From an uncultured Clostridia bacterium (lineage in GTDB: Bacteria > Bacillota > Clostridia > Oscillospirales > Ruminococcaceae), in the NCBI GenBank assembly GCA_946567425.1, contig CAMNXF010000001.1, forward strand, positions 62,001-126,000: DNA of 64,000 nt, given 5' to 3'. Position 1 is the stretch's first letter; each line of letters starts with the position of its first letter. A program made the translations under genes and the position numbers. The notes under the pieces were generated by a model, which made no database searches, was not told where the DNA came from, and worked only from the letters and a program-made list of their open reading frames with translations. Below are positions 24,353 through 34,390 of this stretch, one piece after another.

Positions 24353-26863
24353 ATGCAGCAATATAACGTTACCGGCATGAGCTGTGCGGCTTGCTCAGCT
24401 CGTGTGGAAAAGGCGGTGAGCACCGTCGCGGGAGTTACGTCCTGTTCGGTGAGCCTGCTTACAAATTCAATGGGTGTCGAGGGCGGCGAAACCTCGGCAA
24501 TAATAAAGGCGGTCACGGAGGCGGGCTACGGTGCGTCGCTCAAGGGCGCGGAGAAGTCCGCGGGCGAAGAAGAGCTCGCCGACAAGGAAACGCCGAAAAT
24601 GAAGCTGCGGCTGTTCTGGTCGCTGGGATTTCTGGCTGTGCTTATGTACATCTCCATGGGCGGAATGATGTGGGGGTGGCCGTTACCGCCGTTTCTCGCA
24701 AACGATCATGTGGCAATGGCGCTGGCGCAGCTACTGCTGACGGGGATAATTATGGTGATAAACCAAAAGTTCTTCGTAAGCGGCTTTAAAGGGCTGATAC
24801 ACCGCGCCCCGAATATGGATACGCTGGTTGCTCTCGGAGCGGCGGCGGCTTTCGGATATTCGGTGTACGCTATGTTCGTGATGAGCGGCGCGCAAGCGGT
24901 CGGCGACCATGAAACCGTGATGACGTATATGCACGAGCTGTATTTCGAGAGCGCGGGCATGATACTCACGCTGATAACTCTCGGCAAGCTGCTCGAATCC
25001 TACTCCAAGGGTCGGACTACCTCGGCGCTGAAAAGCCTTATGAAGCTCGCGCCGAAAACGGCGGTGCTTATTCGAGACGGCGAGGAAGTGACCGTTCCCG
25101 TTGAACAGGTGAAGATCGGGGATATTTTCGCTGTCAAGGTTGGCGGCAGTATTCCGGTGGACGGCGTTATCATCGAAGGCGAGACGGCGATAAACGAAAG
25201 TGCGCTCACGGGCGAGAGTATTCCCGTGGACAAAATTGTCGGCGACGAGGTCTCGGCGGCGACGATAAATCAGTCGGGGTATATCCGTTGCAAAGCGTCG
25301 CGCGTCGGCGAGGATACTTCCCTGTCGCAGATAATCAAAATGGTGAGCGACGCGGCGGCAACCAAAGCGCCTATCGCGAAAATTGCCGACAAAGTGTCGG
25401 GAGTATTCGTGCCAGCCGTTATCGCGATAGCGCTGGTGACTATCGCGGTATGGCTGCTCGTGGGGAACGGCGTCGGGTACGCTCTGGAGCGCGGAATTTC
25501 GGTGCTCGTCATTTCCTGTCCGTGCGCTCTGGGATTGGCAACTCCCGTCGCGATAATGGTCGGCAACGGTATCGGCGCGAAAAACGGCATACTGTTCAAG
25601 ACCGCCGTTTCACTGGAGGAAACGGGCAAAACGGAGATAGTCGTACTTGACAAAACTGGCACGATCACAAGCGGCGAACCGACGGTCTACGACGTTATAC
25701 CCGTCGGGGTATCGGAGGAGGAGCTGCTGAAAAGCGCGTTCGCGATAGAGCGGCGCAGCGAGCACCCGTTGGCTAAGGCGATAATCTCCTATGGCAAGTC
25801 GTTCAACTTTGAGGTCGAAGAGCCGAGCGCGTTTCAGGTGCTGCGAGGAAACGGCGTTTCTGCGGTGCTGAACGGTCGGCAGTATATCGCGGGCAATCTT
25901 CGGCTTTGCGAGACCTACTGTGATGTTTCCCGTGAAATGCGTGAGACTGCCGAGCGGCTGTCCGACGAGGGCAAAACGCCGCTGTTCTTCTGCCGAGATC
26001 AGCTCCTTATCGGAATAATCGCTGTCGCGGACGCGGTCAAGGAGGACAGCCCCGAGGCGATAGCGCAGCTCAAAAATATGGGCATACGCACGGTAATGCT
26101 CACGGGCGACAATAAGCGAACCGCCGAAGCGGTCGGGCGTATCGCGGGAGTTGACGAGGTCATTGCGGGAGTTCTCCCGGGCGGCAAGGAGGACGTCATC
26201 AAGGAGCTGAAAACGCGCGGCAAGACGGCAATGGTCGGCGACGGCATAAACGACGCGCCCGCTCTCACGCGCGCGGATATAGGAATTGCGATAGGCGCGG
26301 GGTCGGATATCGCACTGGACGCGGCGGACGTTGTGCTGATGAAGTCAAGGCTTTCGGACGTTCCTGCGGCAATAAGGCTTTCGCGGAGCACGCTGCTCAA
26401 CATCAAGGAGAACCTGTTCTGGGCGTTCATCTACAACGTTATCGGCATACCGCTTGCAGCGGGTATCTGGATACCGATTTTCGGCTGGCGGCTGAACCCG
26501 ATGTTCGGTGCGGCGGCTATGAGCTTGTCAAGCTTCTGCGTCGTGACAAATGCGCTGAGGTTGAATTTTACGAAAATTTACAGCGCAAAGCACGACCACA
26601 AGCTGCGCAAAAAGGTCAACAAAAGCGTGAAACCGCTTAATAATAAGGAGGACATTACTATGGAAATCACCATGAAAATTGAGGGTATGATGTGCGCTCA
26701 CTGCGAGGCTGCCGTTAAAAAGGCGCTTGAGGAGCTGCCGACGGTTGAGAGCGCCGAGGTGTCTCACGAAAAAGGCACAGCGGTCGTAAGGCTGAACGCC
26801 GAAACGGACTTCGCGGTGCTGAAAAAAGCAGTTGAAGATAAGGATTACAAGGTAATCGGTTAA
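24353..26863 (+). CDS. copA: copper-exporting P1B-type ATPase CopA fused in frame to a CopZ-like domain
   Basis: An 836-residue Cu(I) exporter. Order: N-terminal metal-binding domain (GMSCAACSARVEKAV), eight membrane helices with the ion motif SCPCALGLATP, actuator LTGESIPVDK, phosphorylation site DKTGTIT, the conserved SEHPLAKAI, TGDN, and GDGINDAP. The ordinary CopA end is reached near residue 760. The frame then runs without a stop into a second metal-binding domain (GMMCAHCEAAVKKAL), which looks like the chaperone CopZ. AAGGAGG and ATG at 26660 remain at the join, so CopZ can also be made alone. It belongs to the csoR regulon. Confidence 0.93.
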   Translation: MQQYNVTGMSCAACSARVEKAVSTVAGVTSCSVSLLTNSMGVEGGETSAIIKAVTEAGYGASLKGAEKSAGEEELADKETPKMKLRLFWSLGFLAVLMYISMGGMMWGWPLPPFLANDHVAMALAQLLLTGIIMVINQKFFVSGFKGLIHRAPNMDTLVALGAAAAFGYSVYAMFVMSGAQAVGDHETVMTYMHELYFESAGMILTLITLGKLLESYSKGRTTSALKSLMKLAPKTAVLIRDGEEVTVPVEQVKIGDIFAVKVGGSIPVDGVIIEGETAINESALTGESIPVDKIVGDEVSAATINQSGYIRCKASRVGEDTSLSQIIKMVSDAAATKAPIAKIADKVSGVFVPAVIAIALVTIAVWLLVGNGVGYALERGISVLVISCPCALGLATPVAIMVGNGIGAKNGILFKTAVSLEETGKTEIVVLDKTGTITSGEPTVYDVIPVGVSEEELLKSAFAIERRSEHPLAKAIISYGKSFNFEVEEPSAFQVLRGNGVSAVLNGRQYIAGNLRLCETYCDVSREMRETAERLSDEGKTPLFFCRDQLLIGIIAVADAVKEDSPEAIAQLKNMGIRTVMLTGDNKRTAEAVGRIAGVDEVIAGVLPGGKEDVIKELKTRGKTAMVGDGINDAPALTRADIGIAIGAGSDIALDAADVVLMKSRLSDVPAAIRLSRSTLLNIKENLFWAFIYNVIGIPLAAGIWIPIFGWRLNPMFGAAAMSLSSFCVVTNALRLNFTKIYSAKHDHKLRKKVNKSVKPLNNKEDITMEITMKIEGMMCAHCEAAVKKALEELPTVESAEVSHEKGTAVVRLNAETDFAVLKKAVEDKDYKVIG
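26660..26863 (+). CDS. copZ: possible separately translated copper chaperone CopZ
   Basis: Within the end of copA an internal ATG at 26660 is preceded by AAGGAGG at optimal spacing. Translation from it gives a 67-residue heavy-metal-associated domain with MxCxxC (GMMCAHCEAAV), the size and shape of free CopZ, which hands Cu(I) to CopA. It is in the same frame as copA; no copA stop intervenes. In the neighbouring frame three TAA codons occur in a row at 26638-26646, just before the ribosome binding site. Confidence 0.6.
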   Translation: MEITMKIEGMMCAHCEAAVKKALEELPTVESAEVSHEKGTAVVRLNAETDFAVLKKAVEDKDYKVIG

Positions 26864-26866
26864 ATG

Positions 26867-26899
26867 AAAATGCTCGGAGTTGTTGCTCTGAGCATTTTT
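26867..26899 (+). terminator. terminator of the copper operon
   Basis: AAAATGCTC and GAGCATTTT pair, extended by an imperfect inner GGAG/CTCT, followed by TTTTTG. Confidence 0.85.
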
Positions 26900-26919
26900 G
26901 TTTGATTTTATGTTTTCTC

Positions 26920-27004
26920 TTTTGTCACTTGTGGTTTTGTTGTTGTCTCATGGTTGCGACAGAACACAAAAAATTAAAGAAACAAAACCACAGGTGACAA
27001 CAAA
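26920..27004. repeat. dispersed intergenic repeat, copy B (palindromic form)
   Basis: A 22-base block (TTTTGTCACTTGTGGTTTTG and continuation) is repeated inverted at 26981-27004 (AACAAAACCACAGGTGACAA). The centre contains TCATGGTTGCGACAGAACAC, the second block shared with the other copies. Confidence 0.65.
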
Positions 27005-27167
27005 TAAAACAAAAAATCAAGAGCACACAGTATCTTCTTACTTTGTGCGGCAGCACATTAAATCACAATTAACCATTTACGCCATAAAATTATAATCTAT
27101 AAAACCGCCAGAATTTCCCATTACAAGAAATTTTCTTAAAAATGCCAAATTTTTTTGACTATTTCAC
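27005..27167. other. gene-free AT-rich spacer upstream of rny promoter
   Basis: No gene, RNA or clear repeat was recognised here. It lies between repeat copy B and the rny promoter. Confidence 0.5.
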
Positions 27168-27196
27168 TTGACAATTTAGTTAATATGTAGTAAAAT
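27168..27196 (+). promoter_or_regulatory. sigma-A promoter of rny
   Basis: TTGACA and TAAAAT with a 17-base spacer. It implies an unusually long leader of about 375 bases before the rny start. Confidence 0.8.
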
Positions 27197-27459
27197 ATAA
27201 ATAGGCTATTTTTAAAGGCAGAACTTTGAAAATTGCTTTGACGTTTATGATACTGTTTTTATATAACGTTGTGGCGGGAAATGTACGATTTAAGGGGAAA
27301 TCCTTTATTTTACATCCTTATCTTTACTCTGCGCGTATGCGCTTTATTTTATTGGCACGGCGGCTTAAACGGATTCGCGGGCAGATTGCGGCGGATCTTC
27401 AGACACACATTTTTCCGCCGATTCCGGAAATATATCATTGAACATCATTAGGGGGTAGA

Positions 27460-27506
27460 ATGACAGAATGGGGAGAGCATTGCTCTGCCCTGTTTACGGC
27501 TGTCAT
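27460..27506 (+). ncRNA. structured element in the rny leader
   Basis: A nested hairpin: outer ATGACAG / CTGTCAT encloses an inner GGGGAGAGC / GCTCTGCCC stem with one bulge. It lies 74 bases before the rny start. No T tract follows, so it is not a terminator. RNase Y could regulate its own mRNA through such a structure; that is inference. Confidence 0.45.
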
Positions 27507-27579
27507 CGGAATTGTATAATTTTCCGCCGAATTATTGCCGTGCGTCAGAGCACGAGTGAATAAGGAGGGGAAAGCGACA

Positions 27580-29178
27580 ATGGAATTATACGTCGCAATA
27601 ATCGGCATGATTTCATCGCTGATTCTCGGCGCGGTCGTAAGCGGCTACTTCTGCTTTCAGCAAGGCATAAAGCACCGCATGAAGACCGCCGAGGCGCAGT
27701 TTGAGTCAGCCGAAAAAGAGGCGGCACGTATTGTTGAGGAAGCGGGCGAAAAAGCCGAGGCGCTGAAAAAGACTGCGCTTGTCGAGGCAAAGGACGAAAT
27801 ATACGCTATGCGTACCGGTGCCGAAAAGGACATTCAGCGGCTGAAAAACGACGCCGAAAAAGAGCTTAAAGAACGCAGAAGCGAGGTTTCGCGTTCGGAG
27901 CGGAGAATTGCTCAGAAAGAAGAAAATCTCGACAAAAAAACCGACAAAATGGAGAAGCTTGAGGAGCAGCTCCACCAGAAACATAAGCGCGCCGACGAGA
28001 AGATTGCCGAAGCGGAACAGCTTAAAGCGGGACAAATGGATATTCTTGAAAGAATATCGGGATTTACTCAGGAACAGGCAAAGGAGCATTTGCTTGATAT
28101 GCTCGACAGCGAGCTGAACCACGAAAAGGCGCTGAAGATCAGCAGTTACGAGCAGAAGCTCAAGGACGAGTGCGACGAAAAGGCGAGAGAATACGTTTCG
28201 CTCGCGATTGCAAGATTGGCGGCTGATACCGTTTCCGAAATGGCTGTTTCGGTAGTGGCTATTCCGAACGACGAGATGAAAGGGCGCATTATCGGGCGCG
28301 AGGGAAGAAATATCCGCGCTCTCGAAACGCTTACGGGAGTCGATCTCATTATCGACGATACTCCCGAGGCTATCACGCTGTCTTGCTTCGATCACGTCCG
28401 CAGAGAGATCGCTCGTATCGCGCTGGAGCGTCTTATTCAAGACGGACGTATCCATCCGGCAAGGATCGAGGAGACCGTTGAAAAAGCGCGTAAGGAGGTC
28501 GAACTCCGCATTAAACAGGAGGGCGAAAGAGCCGTTCTCGAGACCAACGTCAACGGTCTTAACCACGAGTTGGTACGCCTTATCGGTCGGCTGAAGTACA
28601 GAACATCGTTCAGACAGAACGTTCTCAACCATTCTATCGAGGTTGCGCATCTGGCGGGAATTATGGCGAGCGAGCTCGGCGTAGATCCTGCACTGGCAAG
28701 ACGCGCAGGTTTGCTGCACGATATAGGAAAGGCGCTCGATCATGAGATCGAAGGCTCGCATGTTCAGATAGGCGTTGACGTGTGCAAAAAGTACAAGGAG
28801 AACTCCGAGGTCATTCACGCTATCGAGGCTCACCACGGCGATGTGGAGTGCCGTACCGTTATCGCGTGTCTGGTACAGGCGGCGGACGCTATCAGCGCGG
28901 CGAGACCCGCGGCGCGTTCCGAAAACTACGAGAACTACATCAAGCGTCTTGAAAAGCTGGAGGAGATATGCAACTCGTACAGCGGCGTTGAAAAGTCGTA
29001 TGCTATCCAAGCGGGGCGCGAGGTTCGCATTATGGTCAAGCCCGAGCACATTAACGATGACGATATGAAGGTTCTCGCACGCGATATCGCGAAACGCATC
29101 GAGAATGAAATGGATTATCCCGGACAGATCAAGGTTAACCTTATTCGCGAAAGCAGAACTATTGACTACGCAAAATAA
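27580..29178 (+). CDS. rny: endoribonuclease RNase Y
   Basis: A 532-residue membrane-anchored endoribonuclease that starts mRNA decay in Bacillota. Order: one N-terminal membrane helix (4-24), a long charged coiled coil (30-200), a KH domain ([20 protein letters not shown]) and an HD domain with the metal-binding pair in [13 protein letters not shown]. Start 27580 (MELYVAII) has AGGAGG upstream; the frame to 27535 adds 15 residues of no family type. Length is normal. It precedes the hydrogenase-MCP gene, with a hairpin between. Confidence 0.97.
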   Translation: MELYVAIIGMISSLILGAVVSGYFCFQQGIKHRMKTAEAQFESAEKEAARIVEEAGEKAEALKKTALVEAKDEIYAMRTGAEKDIQRLKNDAEKELKERRSEVSRSERRIAQKEENLDKKTDKMEKLEEQLHQKHKRADEKIAEAEQLKAGQMDILERISGFTQEQAKEHLLDMLDSELNHEKALKISSYEQKLKDECDEKAREYVSLAIARLAADTVSEMAVSVVAIPNDEMKGRIIGREGRNIRALETLTGVDLIIDDTPEAITLSCFDHVRREIARIALERLIQDGRIHPARIEETVEKARKEVELRIKQEGERAVLETNVNGLNHELVRLIGRLKYRTSFRQNVLNHSIEVAHLAGIMASELGVDPALARRAGLLHDIGKALDHEIEGSHVQIGVDVCKKYKENSEVIHAIEAHHGDVECRTVIACLVQAADAISAARPAARSENYENYIKRLEKLEEICNSYSGVEKSYAIQAGREVRIMVKPEHINDDDMKVLARDIAKRIENEMDYPGQIKVNLIRESRTIDYAK

Positions 29179-29188
29179 AACAAAAGTT

Positions 29189-29217
29189 AACCGCACAGAT
29201 GATCTTTCTGTGCGGTT
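29189..29217 (+). terminator. strong hairpin after rny
   Basis: A perfect 11-bp stem AACCGCACAGA / TCTGTGCGGTT with a 7-base loop directly follows the stop. The T tract is poor (AGTTATAGG), so it may end transcription only in part or protect the mRNA 3' end. Confidence 0.65.
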
Positions 29218-29291
29218 AGTTATAGGAAAAGGGAATTTTATGCTATCCACTGTTTAAATGGAGATTAGCATTAGGGTATAGGAGAATTGAA

Positions 29292-31214
29292 ATGATCACT
29301 TTTGACGGAACGAAATGCGTTGCATGCAACAACTGCATAAGAGTTTGCCCATCTATCGAGGCAAATACCGTTGAACACGACGAAAACGGAAACGTCCGCT
29401 TTAACATAAATCCGGACAAATGCATACGCTGCGGCGCGTGCGTTAAGATATGCAACCATAACGCGCGCAGCTACGAGGACGACACGGAGCGCTTCTGGGC
29501 GGATCTGAAGAGCGGGCAGAAAATAATTGCCATCTGCGCGCCAGCCGTCAAGGTGTCGTTTGACGGTTGCTGGCGGAACGTTCTTGACATATTGAAAAAG
29601 AGCGGCGTGGAGAAGATATACGACGTGGCATTCGGCGCGGATATATGCACGTGGGGTCATATACGCTATCTGGAGCAGCACCCCAAGACGAAACTCATTT
29701 CGGCGCCTTGCCCCGCTATCGTCAACTACATAAAGAAGTTTTGCCATGACGCGCTGAAAAGCCTTTCGCCCGTTCATTCGCCTATGCTCTGCACCGCGAT
29801 ATATCTTAAAAAATATCTCGGTGAAAACGCAAAGATCGCGGCGCTGTCGCCATGTATCGCGAAAATGGACGAGTTTCGTGAGACGGGGCTGGTCGACTAC
29901 AACGTTACGTTTGAGCGTCTGGGACAGCTTTTGAAAAAGAACGGCACAAATTTCGACTCGCTGAGAAAGGTTCGCTCCAATTTTGAGTTCTCGGGAATGC
30001 AAGGCAGCATGGGGGCTGTCTACCCGCGCCCGGGCGGACTTAAGGCTTGTCTGGAGCTTGAAAACCCGAACCTCAACATTATCACCTCCGAGGGCACGGG
30101 AAAGGTGTACAAAGATCTTGATATGTACACGAGCGTAGGCGCGCGCGACCTTCCGGACGTGTTCGACGTACTGTCGTGCGACAACGGCTGCGGCAGCGGT
30201 CCGGCTATCGGTCAGGAAATGTCGATTTACCGTATGAGCGGCATTATGAACGGCATTGAGAAGTACAACCGCACAAAGCGCGTCAAATTTGACCGCAAGC
30301 ACCGCGATAAGCAGTTTTTGCAATTTGACAAACAGCTCAGGCTGTCCGATTTTATCCGCCAGTACATGCCCGAGGATATCAGGCAGATACATGTTACCGA
30401 GGAGCAGATTGACGATATGCTCACACAAATGGGCAAGAACACCGAGACAGAGCGGAACTATAACTGCCACTCCTGTGGATTTTCTACTTGCCGCGAAATG
30501 GCAGAGGCTATAATAAAAGGAGTTTCAGCGGTAACAAGCTGCGCGCAGTATATGCAGCACGAAGCGGATATCCGCCGCAGTCATATTGAGGAGACAAACA
30601 CCGCTATCGGTGAGGTAACAAACGAGCTTAATCAGGTCGTTTCGCAGCTTACGCAGAACATTGGCGAGGTCAAGGAGGCTGTGGGAGATATTTCCGAGCT
30701 GAACAACACCAATCACTCGCAGATACTCGGGCTGTCGGAAATTCTTGACGAGCTTCTTCACCAGAGCGAGGAGATCAACACGGCAATGGAGTCGATAAAC
30801 GGCAGCGTCGCGGGATTTTCCGATACGACGCGCGACATCAGCGACATTGCGCGGCAGATAAATATTCTTTCGATAAACGCGAGCATAGAGGCGGCTCGCG
30901 CGGGCGACGCGGGCAAGGGCTTCGCGGTAGTTGCACAGGAGGTCGGCAAGCTTGCCAACCATTCACAGGAGGCGGTCGCTGAAGCGGAAAAGAGCAATGC
31001 ACTCGTATTCGGCGATATAAAGACCGTAAACGATATCGTTGAAAGCATCAACAAGAAAATGGTCGATATACAGAAGATGATGAACGACGTCCGCGATAAT
31101 ATTTCCGCTACCATGGGCAAGGGCAACGACATAAGCGCTGCCATGGCGGAGGTTTCCGAGATAAACGATCACGTCGACGGATTGGTTTCCAAGGCGGAAA
31201 GTATGCTCGAATAA
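29292..31214 (+). CDS. cytoplasmic chemoreceptor with [FeFe]-hydrogenase sensory module
   Basis: A 640-residue fusion. Residues 1-60: two [4Fe-4S] ferredoxin motifs ([22 protein letters not shown]). Residues about 70-370: hydrogenase large-subunit C-terminal domain with H-cluster-type cysteines in [10 protein letters not shown] (136), [10 protein letters not shown] (185) and [11 protein letters not shown] (293). Residues about 388-420: a further Fe-S domain ([15 protein letters not shown]). Residues about 430-640: methyl-accepting signalling domain with the tip [16 protein letters not shown] and [13 protein letters not shown]. There is no membrane helix. Known sensory [FeFe] hydrogenases have altered motifs such as these. 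It probably signals H2 or redox state to CheA through CheW. AGGAGA precedes the start. Confidence 0.9.
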   Translation: MITFDGTKCVACNNCIRVCPSIEANTVEHDENGNVRFNINPDKCIRCGACVKICNHNARSYEDDTERFWADLKSGQKIIAICAPAVKVSFDGCWRNVLDILKKSGVEKIYDVAFGADICTWGHIRYLEQHPKTKLISAPCPAIVNYIKKFCHDALKSLSPVHSPMLCTAIYLKKYLGENAKIAALSPCIAKMDEFRETGLVDYNVTFERLGQLLKKNGTNFDSLRKVRSNFEFSGMQGSMGAVYPRPGGLKACLELENPNLNIITSEGTGKVYKDLDMYTSVGARDLPDVFDVLSCDNGCGSGPAIGQEMSIYRMSGIMNGIEKYNRTKRVKFDRKHRDKQFLQFDKQLRLSDFIRQYMPEDIRQIHVTEEQIDDMLTQMGKNTETERNYNCHSCGFSTCREMAEAIIKGVSAVTSCAQYMQHEADIRRSHIEETNTAIGEVTNELNQVVSQLTQNIGEVKEAVGDISELNNTNHSQILGLSEILDELLHQSEEINTAMESINGSVAGFSDTTRDISDIARQINILSINASIEAARAGDAGKGFAVVAQEVGKLANHSQEAVAEAEKSNALVFGDIKTVNDIVESINKKMVDIQKMMNDVRDNISATMGKGNDISAAMAEVSEINDHVDGLVSKAESMLE

Positions 31215-31238
31215 ACGAACGCGCGTAATGGAGGATAT

Positions 31239-31970
31239 ATGCTGTGGAATCCGTGGCACGGCTGCCACAAGTGCAGCCCCGGCTGTATGAACTGCTATGT
31301 TTACTATCAGGATTCGTTCCGCGATAAAAACTCAAGCGTAGTGGTGAGGAATAAGACGAATTTCGATCTTCCGCTGAAAAAGAACCGTCAAGGCGAATAT
31401 AAGGTGCCATCGGGCACCACGCTCGGCTCGTGCTTCACATCGGATTTCTTTATCGAGGAGGCAGACGAGTGGCGCGGCGAGGCCTGGGATATGATACGCA
31501 GACGGAGCGACGTTACTTTCCTTATACCGACGAAGCGGATAGCGAGGTTTTCGCGTTGCGTTCCCGAGGATTGGGGCGACGGCTGGGATAACGTCGTTAT
31601 CGCGGTAAGCTGCGAAAATCAGGCTATGGCGGACAAGCGTATTCCGTTTTTGCTGGATGCGGTGATAATGCACAAGGTACTCTTTATTTCGCCGATACTG
31701 GAGTATGTGGAGCTGGACAAATATCTGAAAAGCGGACTGATCGAGCAAGTCTCGGTTGGCGGCGAGAGCTACGCGAACGCCCGCACTTGCGATTTCGACT
31801 GGGTAAAGCGCATACGCGAAACGTGTCTGCGGTACGGCGTTGTGTTTGATTTTCATCAGACAGGCTCGAATTTCGTCAAGGACGGAAAACGCTACCGTAT
31901 AAAGCATCGCGACGAGCATGAGCAGGCGCGAAAGGGTATGGCATATCTTGAACGAAACGATAAACGCTGA
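31239..31970 (+). CDS. DUF5131 (phage Gp37/Gp68-like) protein
   Basis: A 243-residue protein that begins MLWNPWHGCHKCSPGCMNCY; this N-terminal WNP...GC...GCxxCY motif with clustered cysteines is typical of the Gp37/Gp68 (DUF5131) family, suspected to bind an iron-sulfur cluster. Later conserved-looking parts are GTTLGSCFTSDFF, FLIPTKR and VSVGGES. The family is found in phages and bacteria; its reaction is unknown. GGAGG lies upstream, 25 bases after the hydrogenase-receptor stop, so co-transcription is likely. No phage genes lie nearby. Confidence 0.8.
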   Translation: MLWNPWHGCHKCSPGCMNCYVYYQDSFRDKNSSVVVRNKTNFDLPLKKNRQGEYKVPSGTTLGSCFTSDFFIEEADEWRGEAWDMIRRRSDVTFLIPTKRIARFSRCVPEDWGDGWDNVVIAVSCENQAMADKRIPFLLDAVIMHKVLFISPILEYVELDKYLKSGLIEQVSVGGESYANARTCDFDWVKRIRETCLRYGVVFDFHQTGSNFVKDGKRYRIKHRDEHEQARKGMAYLERNDKR

Positions 31971-32020
31971 AACAATTCACAGGTTATTTAAAAATTTTAC
32001 AAATTACGGGAGAATGAATT

Positions 32021-33205
32021 ATGAAAAAGGTCATTGCATTATTTACGTTTGCTGCGGTGTGCGTTATGTCGGGCTGCGAAAGAGCTCCGCAGGTTTCGAA
32101 AGCGCCGCCGGACAGCTTGGCGGAGATTGAGAGCTCTGCGTCCGAAATCGGCACGCGTGGTACTTCCGCAGAGGAAAGCGTCCCCGGCATATCCGAAGAA
32201 GCTGCCTTTGAATTCCCTGATGATTTCAAGGTTTCCGATTACATAACCGATTTTGACGAAATGGAGCTTACAAGTTGTTCCTATGTCAGCGATACCACGT
32301 TTCCGCAAGCGGATTCGGCGGCTGTCGCAAAGGCTGTCGAAGTCTACAAATGCTCCGAAATGTATATGGAGACAGTTGACGAGTTAAATAAAATTTTTCG
32401 TTACGAGGACGGCGCGTTTGTACGGAACGAGGGATACGAACAGTCATTTTACGCCGAACAGGTGGAAAAATATTATCTTGACAAGAGCCACGCTCCCGAA
32501 CCGGACATTATTGTTACAGCGGTTAAGTCGTTCAGCGGAAAACTTGACGGAAAAAATACCGGAAGTGTTATCCTGTTGGAAACGGCGCTGCCTCAGTGGT
32601 CGTGGGCGGAATACTCGGGGAATGTCAATTTTCATGTTCCGATATTTGTGAATTCTGCCGGCGAGGGTCAAATTCTCAACGAGGCGTGTTCTCAAGCCTA
32701 CGGCACATTTGAACTGTTGGACTGTTCCGGCACCTTTCACGCGTTGTTTAATTTCGGTCACAATGAAGGAGGACAAAGGAGCGCGATTTATTCGTTCAAA
32801 GATGACGCTGCCGAACTTTCATTTTCGGGCGGTCCCGTCGACGTGTATGAATGGATATTGCTGGGCGGCTACGGCTGGTACAGCTTTGAGCCGTTTATGT
32901 TCGACAAAGAAAACGGCGGATTCTGCGGCATAAAGGGCGTTTCGCCGAGCGAGGAGCTTGCGGAGATAATATGCTCCGACAAAATCGTATTAGCATATGT
33001 TCCCGACGCACGGGAAAGATATCGGGACGGAAGCCTGCAGATCGTCGGCGGTAAATATATCACATTCGGCTCGGGTATTCCATGGGATGCGGTCACGTTT
33101 GTTTACAATAAAAGCTATAAGGTCTTTGAGCGTATTGAGCAGTCTGTTATGTCCACCGAAACATTTGAATTAGAAAAATATTATAACGTAAAGCTGAAAG
33201 GTTGA
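32021..33205 (+). CDS. lipoprotein of unknown function
   Basis: A 394-residue secreted lipoprotein. The signal peptide ends in the lipobox VMSGC (Cys at residue 19), followed by a Ser/Glu/Ala-rich spacer to about residue 60 and a globular domain rich in aromatic residues and Gly (LLGGYGWYSFEPFMFD near 285). No family was recognised. It is 7 bases upstream of a second lipoprotein gene and the two probably form one transcript. Confidence 0.75.
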   Translation: MKKVIALFTFAAVCVMSGCERAPQVSKAPPDSLAEIESSASEIGTRGTSAEESVPGISEEAAFEFPDDFKVSDYITDFDEMELTSCSYVSDTTFPQADSAAVAKAVEVYKCSEMYMETVDELNKIFRYEDGAFVRNEGYEQSFYAEQVEKYYLDKSHAPEPDIIVTAVKSFSGKLDGKNTGSVILLETALPQWSWAEYSGNVNFHVPIFVNSAGEGQILNEACSQAYGTFELLDCSGTFHALFNFGHNEGGQRSAIYSFKDDAAELSFSGGPVDVYEWILLGGYGWYSFEPFMFDKENGGFCGIKGVSPSEELAEIICSDKIVLAYVPDARERYRDGSLQIVGGKYITFGSGIPWDAVTFVYNKSYKVFERIEQSVMSTETFELEKYYNVKLKG

Positions 33206-33212
33206 TCTCGGA

Positions 33213-34385
33213 ATGAGACGTATTAAAGCTATCCTTTCATTATTTGCCCTCGCGGCGGTGTGCTGTCCGGCGGGCTGCACGAACGTCACGAATATTTTCG
33301 AGACCGACGAAAGGCTGCACGCTCAGACCTTATCGGGCTTGGAGGAGCAGTTCATCACGCTTGACGCGAGGGCTGCCGTTTACAACGGCGGGTATGAGCG
33401 CTTTGAAATTCCCGTGGAGCTGAATATATCGGAAATAATAGCTCCGATAGGAGAAAACCGCTTTGTTGTGCATAGGGGAGATGTTCGTTATGCAAGCATT
33501 GGCGGTTCTTGGGAGGATAACAAAAGCGAATACGGAATTTACACGCTCGGCGGCGAGTATCGGTCGTTATTGCCGGAATATTCAACGGACGATTCGAGCA
33601 GCTTCAGAACGGTAATTTTGTACTGCACCGACGAATACATTCTGTATGAAAAGTTCGTTCTCAATCAATTCGGCTCAATCGCTGCAGCCGAGCTTTCGGA
33701 TCTGTATTTGTTGAAGCTTGACGATATGACGGAAAAAAGAATATACAGATTTATGCAGGATCATGTGCCGCATGCGGCTATCTGCGATAATATCGTATAT
33801 TGGGATAAATTTGACAATTCTTCGGGAGACGAAAATTTTACAATAGTAAAATACGACATAGAGACGGGAGAGAGTAAGGATTTCTGTAAAGACGTGTACC
33901 GACCAATAATTTACAAAAACAAGCCCGCCTTTTATGTCGGTGACGAAACGTTTGTAAGCTGCGCTGAGCCGCTGTTTGTTTCCGAGGAATACGGACTTAC
34001 CGCGAAATCGCTCGAGATATTCCCGACAGGAGAAATGGCATATTCATATTTCGGCAGCACCGACGGCAAAGACTATACGATAATGGGATATATCAAGGAC
34101 GGAAAGCCGTTCAATATCTTCAAAACAAACGGTCTTGTCAGCGTGTACAGCGTTGATTTTGCGGACGGGTGTGCCGTGTGGAGCTGCAGTTTTCCCCATT
34201 GGAACTGCTATATGTATCCGATGTTTTACAGCGACAAGAAAAAGTCCGTTATCGTTATCGAGGACAAACGCGGGCTGTACGAGGGTTGTATACACGACGG
34301 AAAGATATACTTTATCAAAAGGAGCAATGAATTATATTCCCAATATGAGTACGTTCTCGTTCTGGATATCGACAATATAAGATGA
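33213..34385 (+). CDS. lipoprotein, possible beta-propeller
   Basis: A 390-residue product with signal peptide and lipobox CPAGC (Cys at residue 24). The body has repeated strand-turn units of the type 'xxxxYDIETGESKD', 'LYLLKLDDMTEKRIY' and 'SVYSVDFADGCAVW', which suggest a beta-propeller, but no family was recognised. It follows the preceding lipoprotein by 7 bases and ends at a bidirectional terminator. Confidence 0.72.
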   Translation: MRRIKAILSLFALAAVCCPAGCTNVTNIFETDERLHAQTLSGLEEQFITLDARAAVYNGGYERFEIPVELNISEIIAPIGENRFVVHRGDVRYASIGGSWEDNKSEYGIYTLGGEYRSLLPEYSTDDSSSFRTVILYCTDEYILYEKFVLNQFGSIAAAELSDLYLLKLDDMTEKRIYRFMQDHVPHAAICDNIVYWDKFDNSSGDENFTIVKYDIETGESKDFCKDVYRPIIYKNKPAFYVGDETFVSCAEPLFVSEEYGLTAKSLEIFPTGEMAYSYFGSTDGKDYTIMGYIKDGKPFNIFKTNGLVSVYSVDFADGCAVWSCSFPHWNCYMYPMFYSDKKKSVIVIEDKRGLYEGCIHDGKIYFIKRSNELYSQYEYVLVLDIDNIR

Positions 34386-34390
34386 CATAA

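Noticed and set aside
27226-27441. 71-residue open frame before rny
   Set aside because: It begins with TTG, lacks a ribosome binding site and lies in the likely rny leader.
29255-29281. Sigma-28 promoter before the hydrogenase-chemoreceptor gene
   Set aside because: TAAA with 15 bases to GGGTATAG is too far from GCCGATAA to claim.
31239-31970. Prophage remnant suggested by the Gp37/Gp68-like gene
   Set aside because: No integrase, structural phage gene or attachment-like repeat is nearby, and base composition matches the neighbours.
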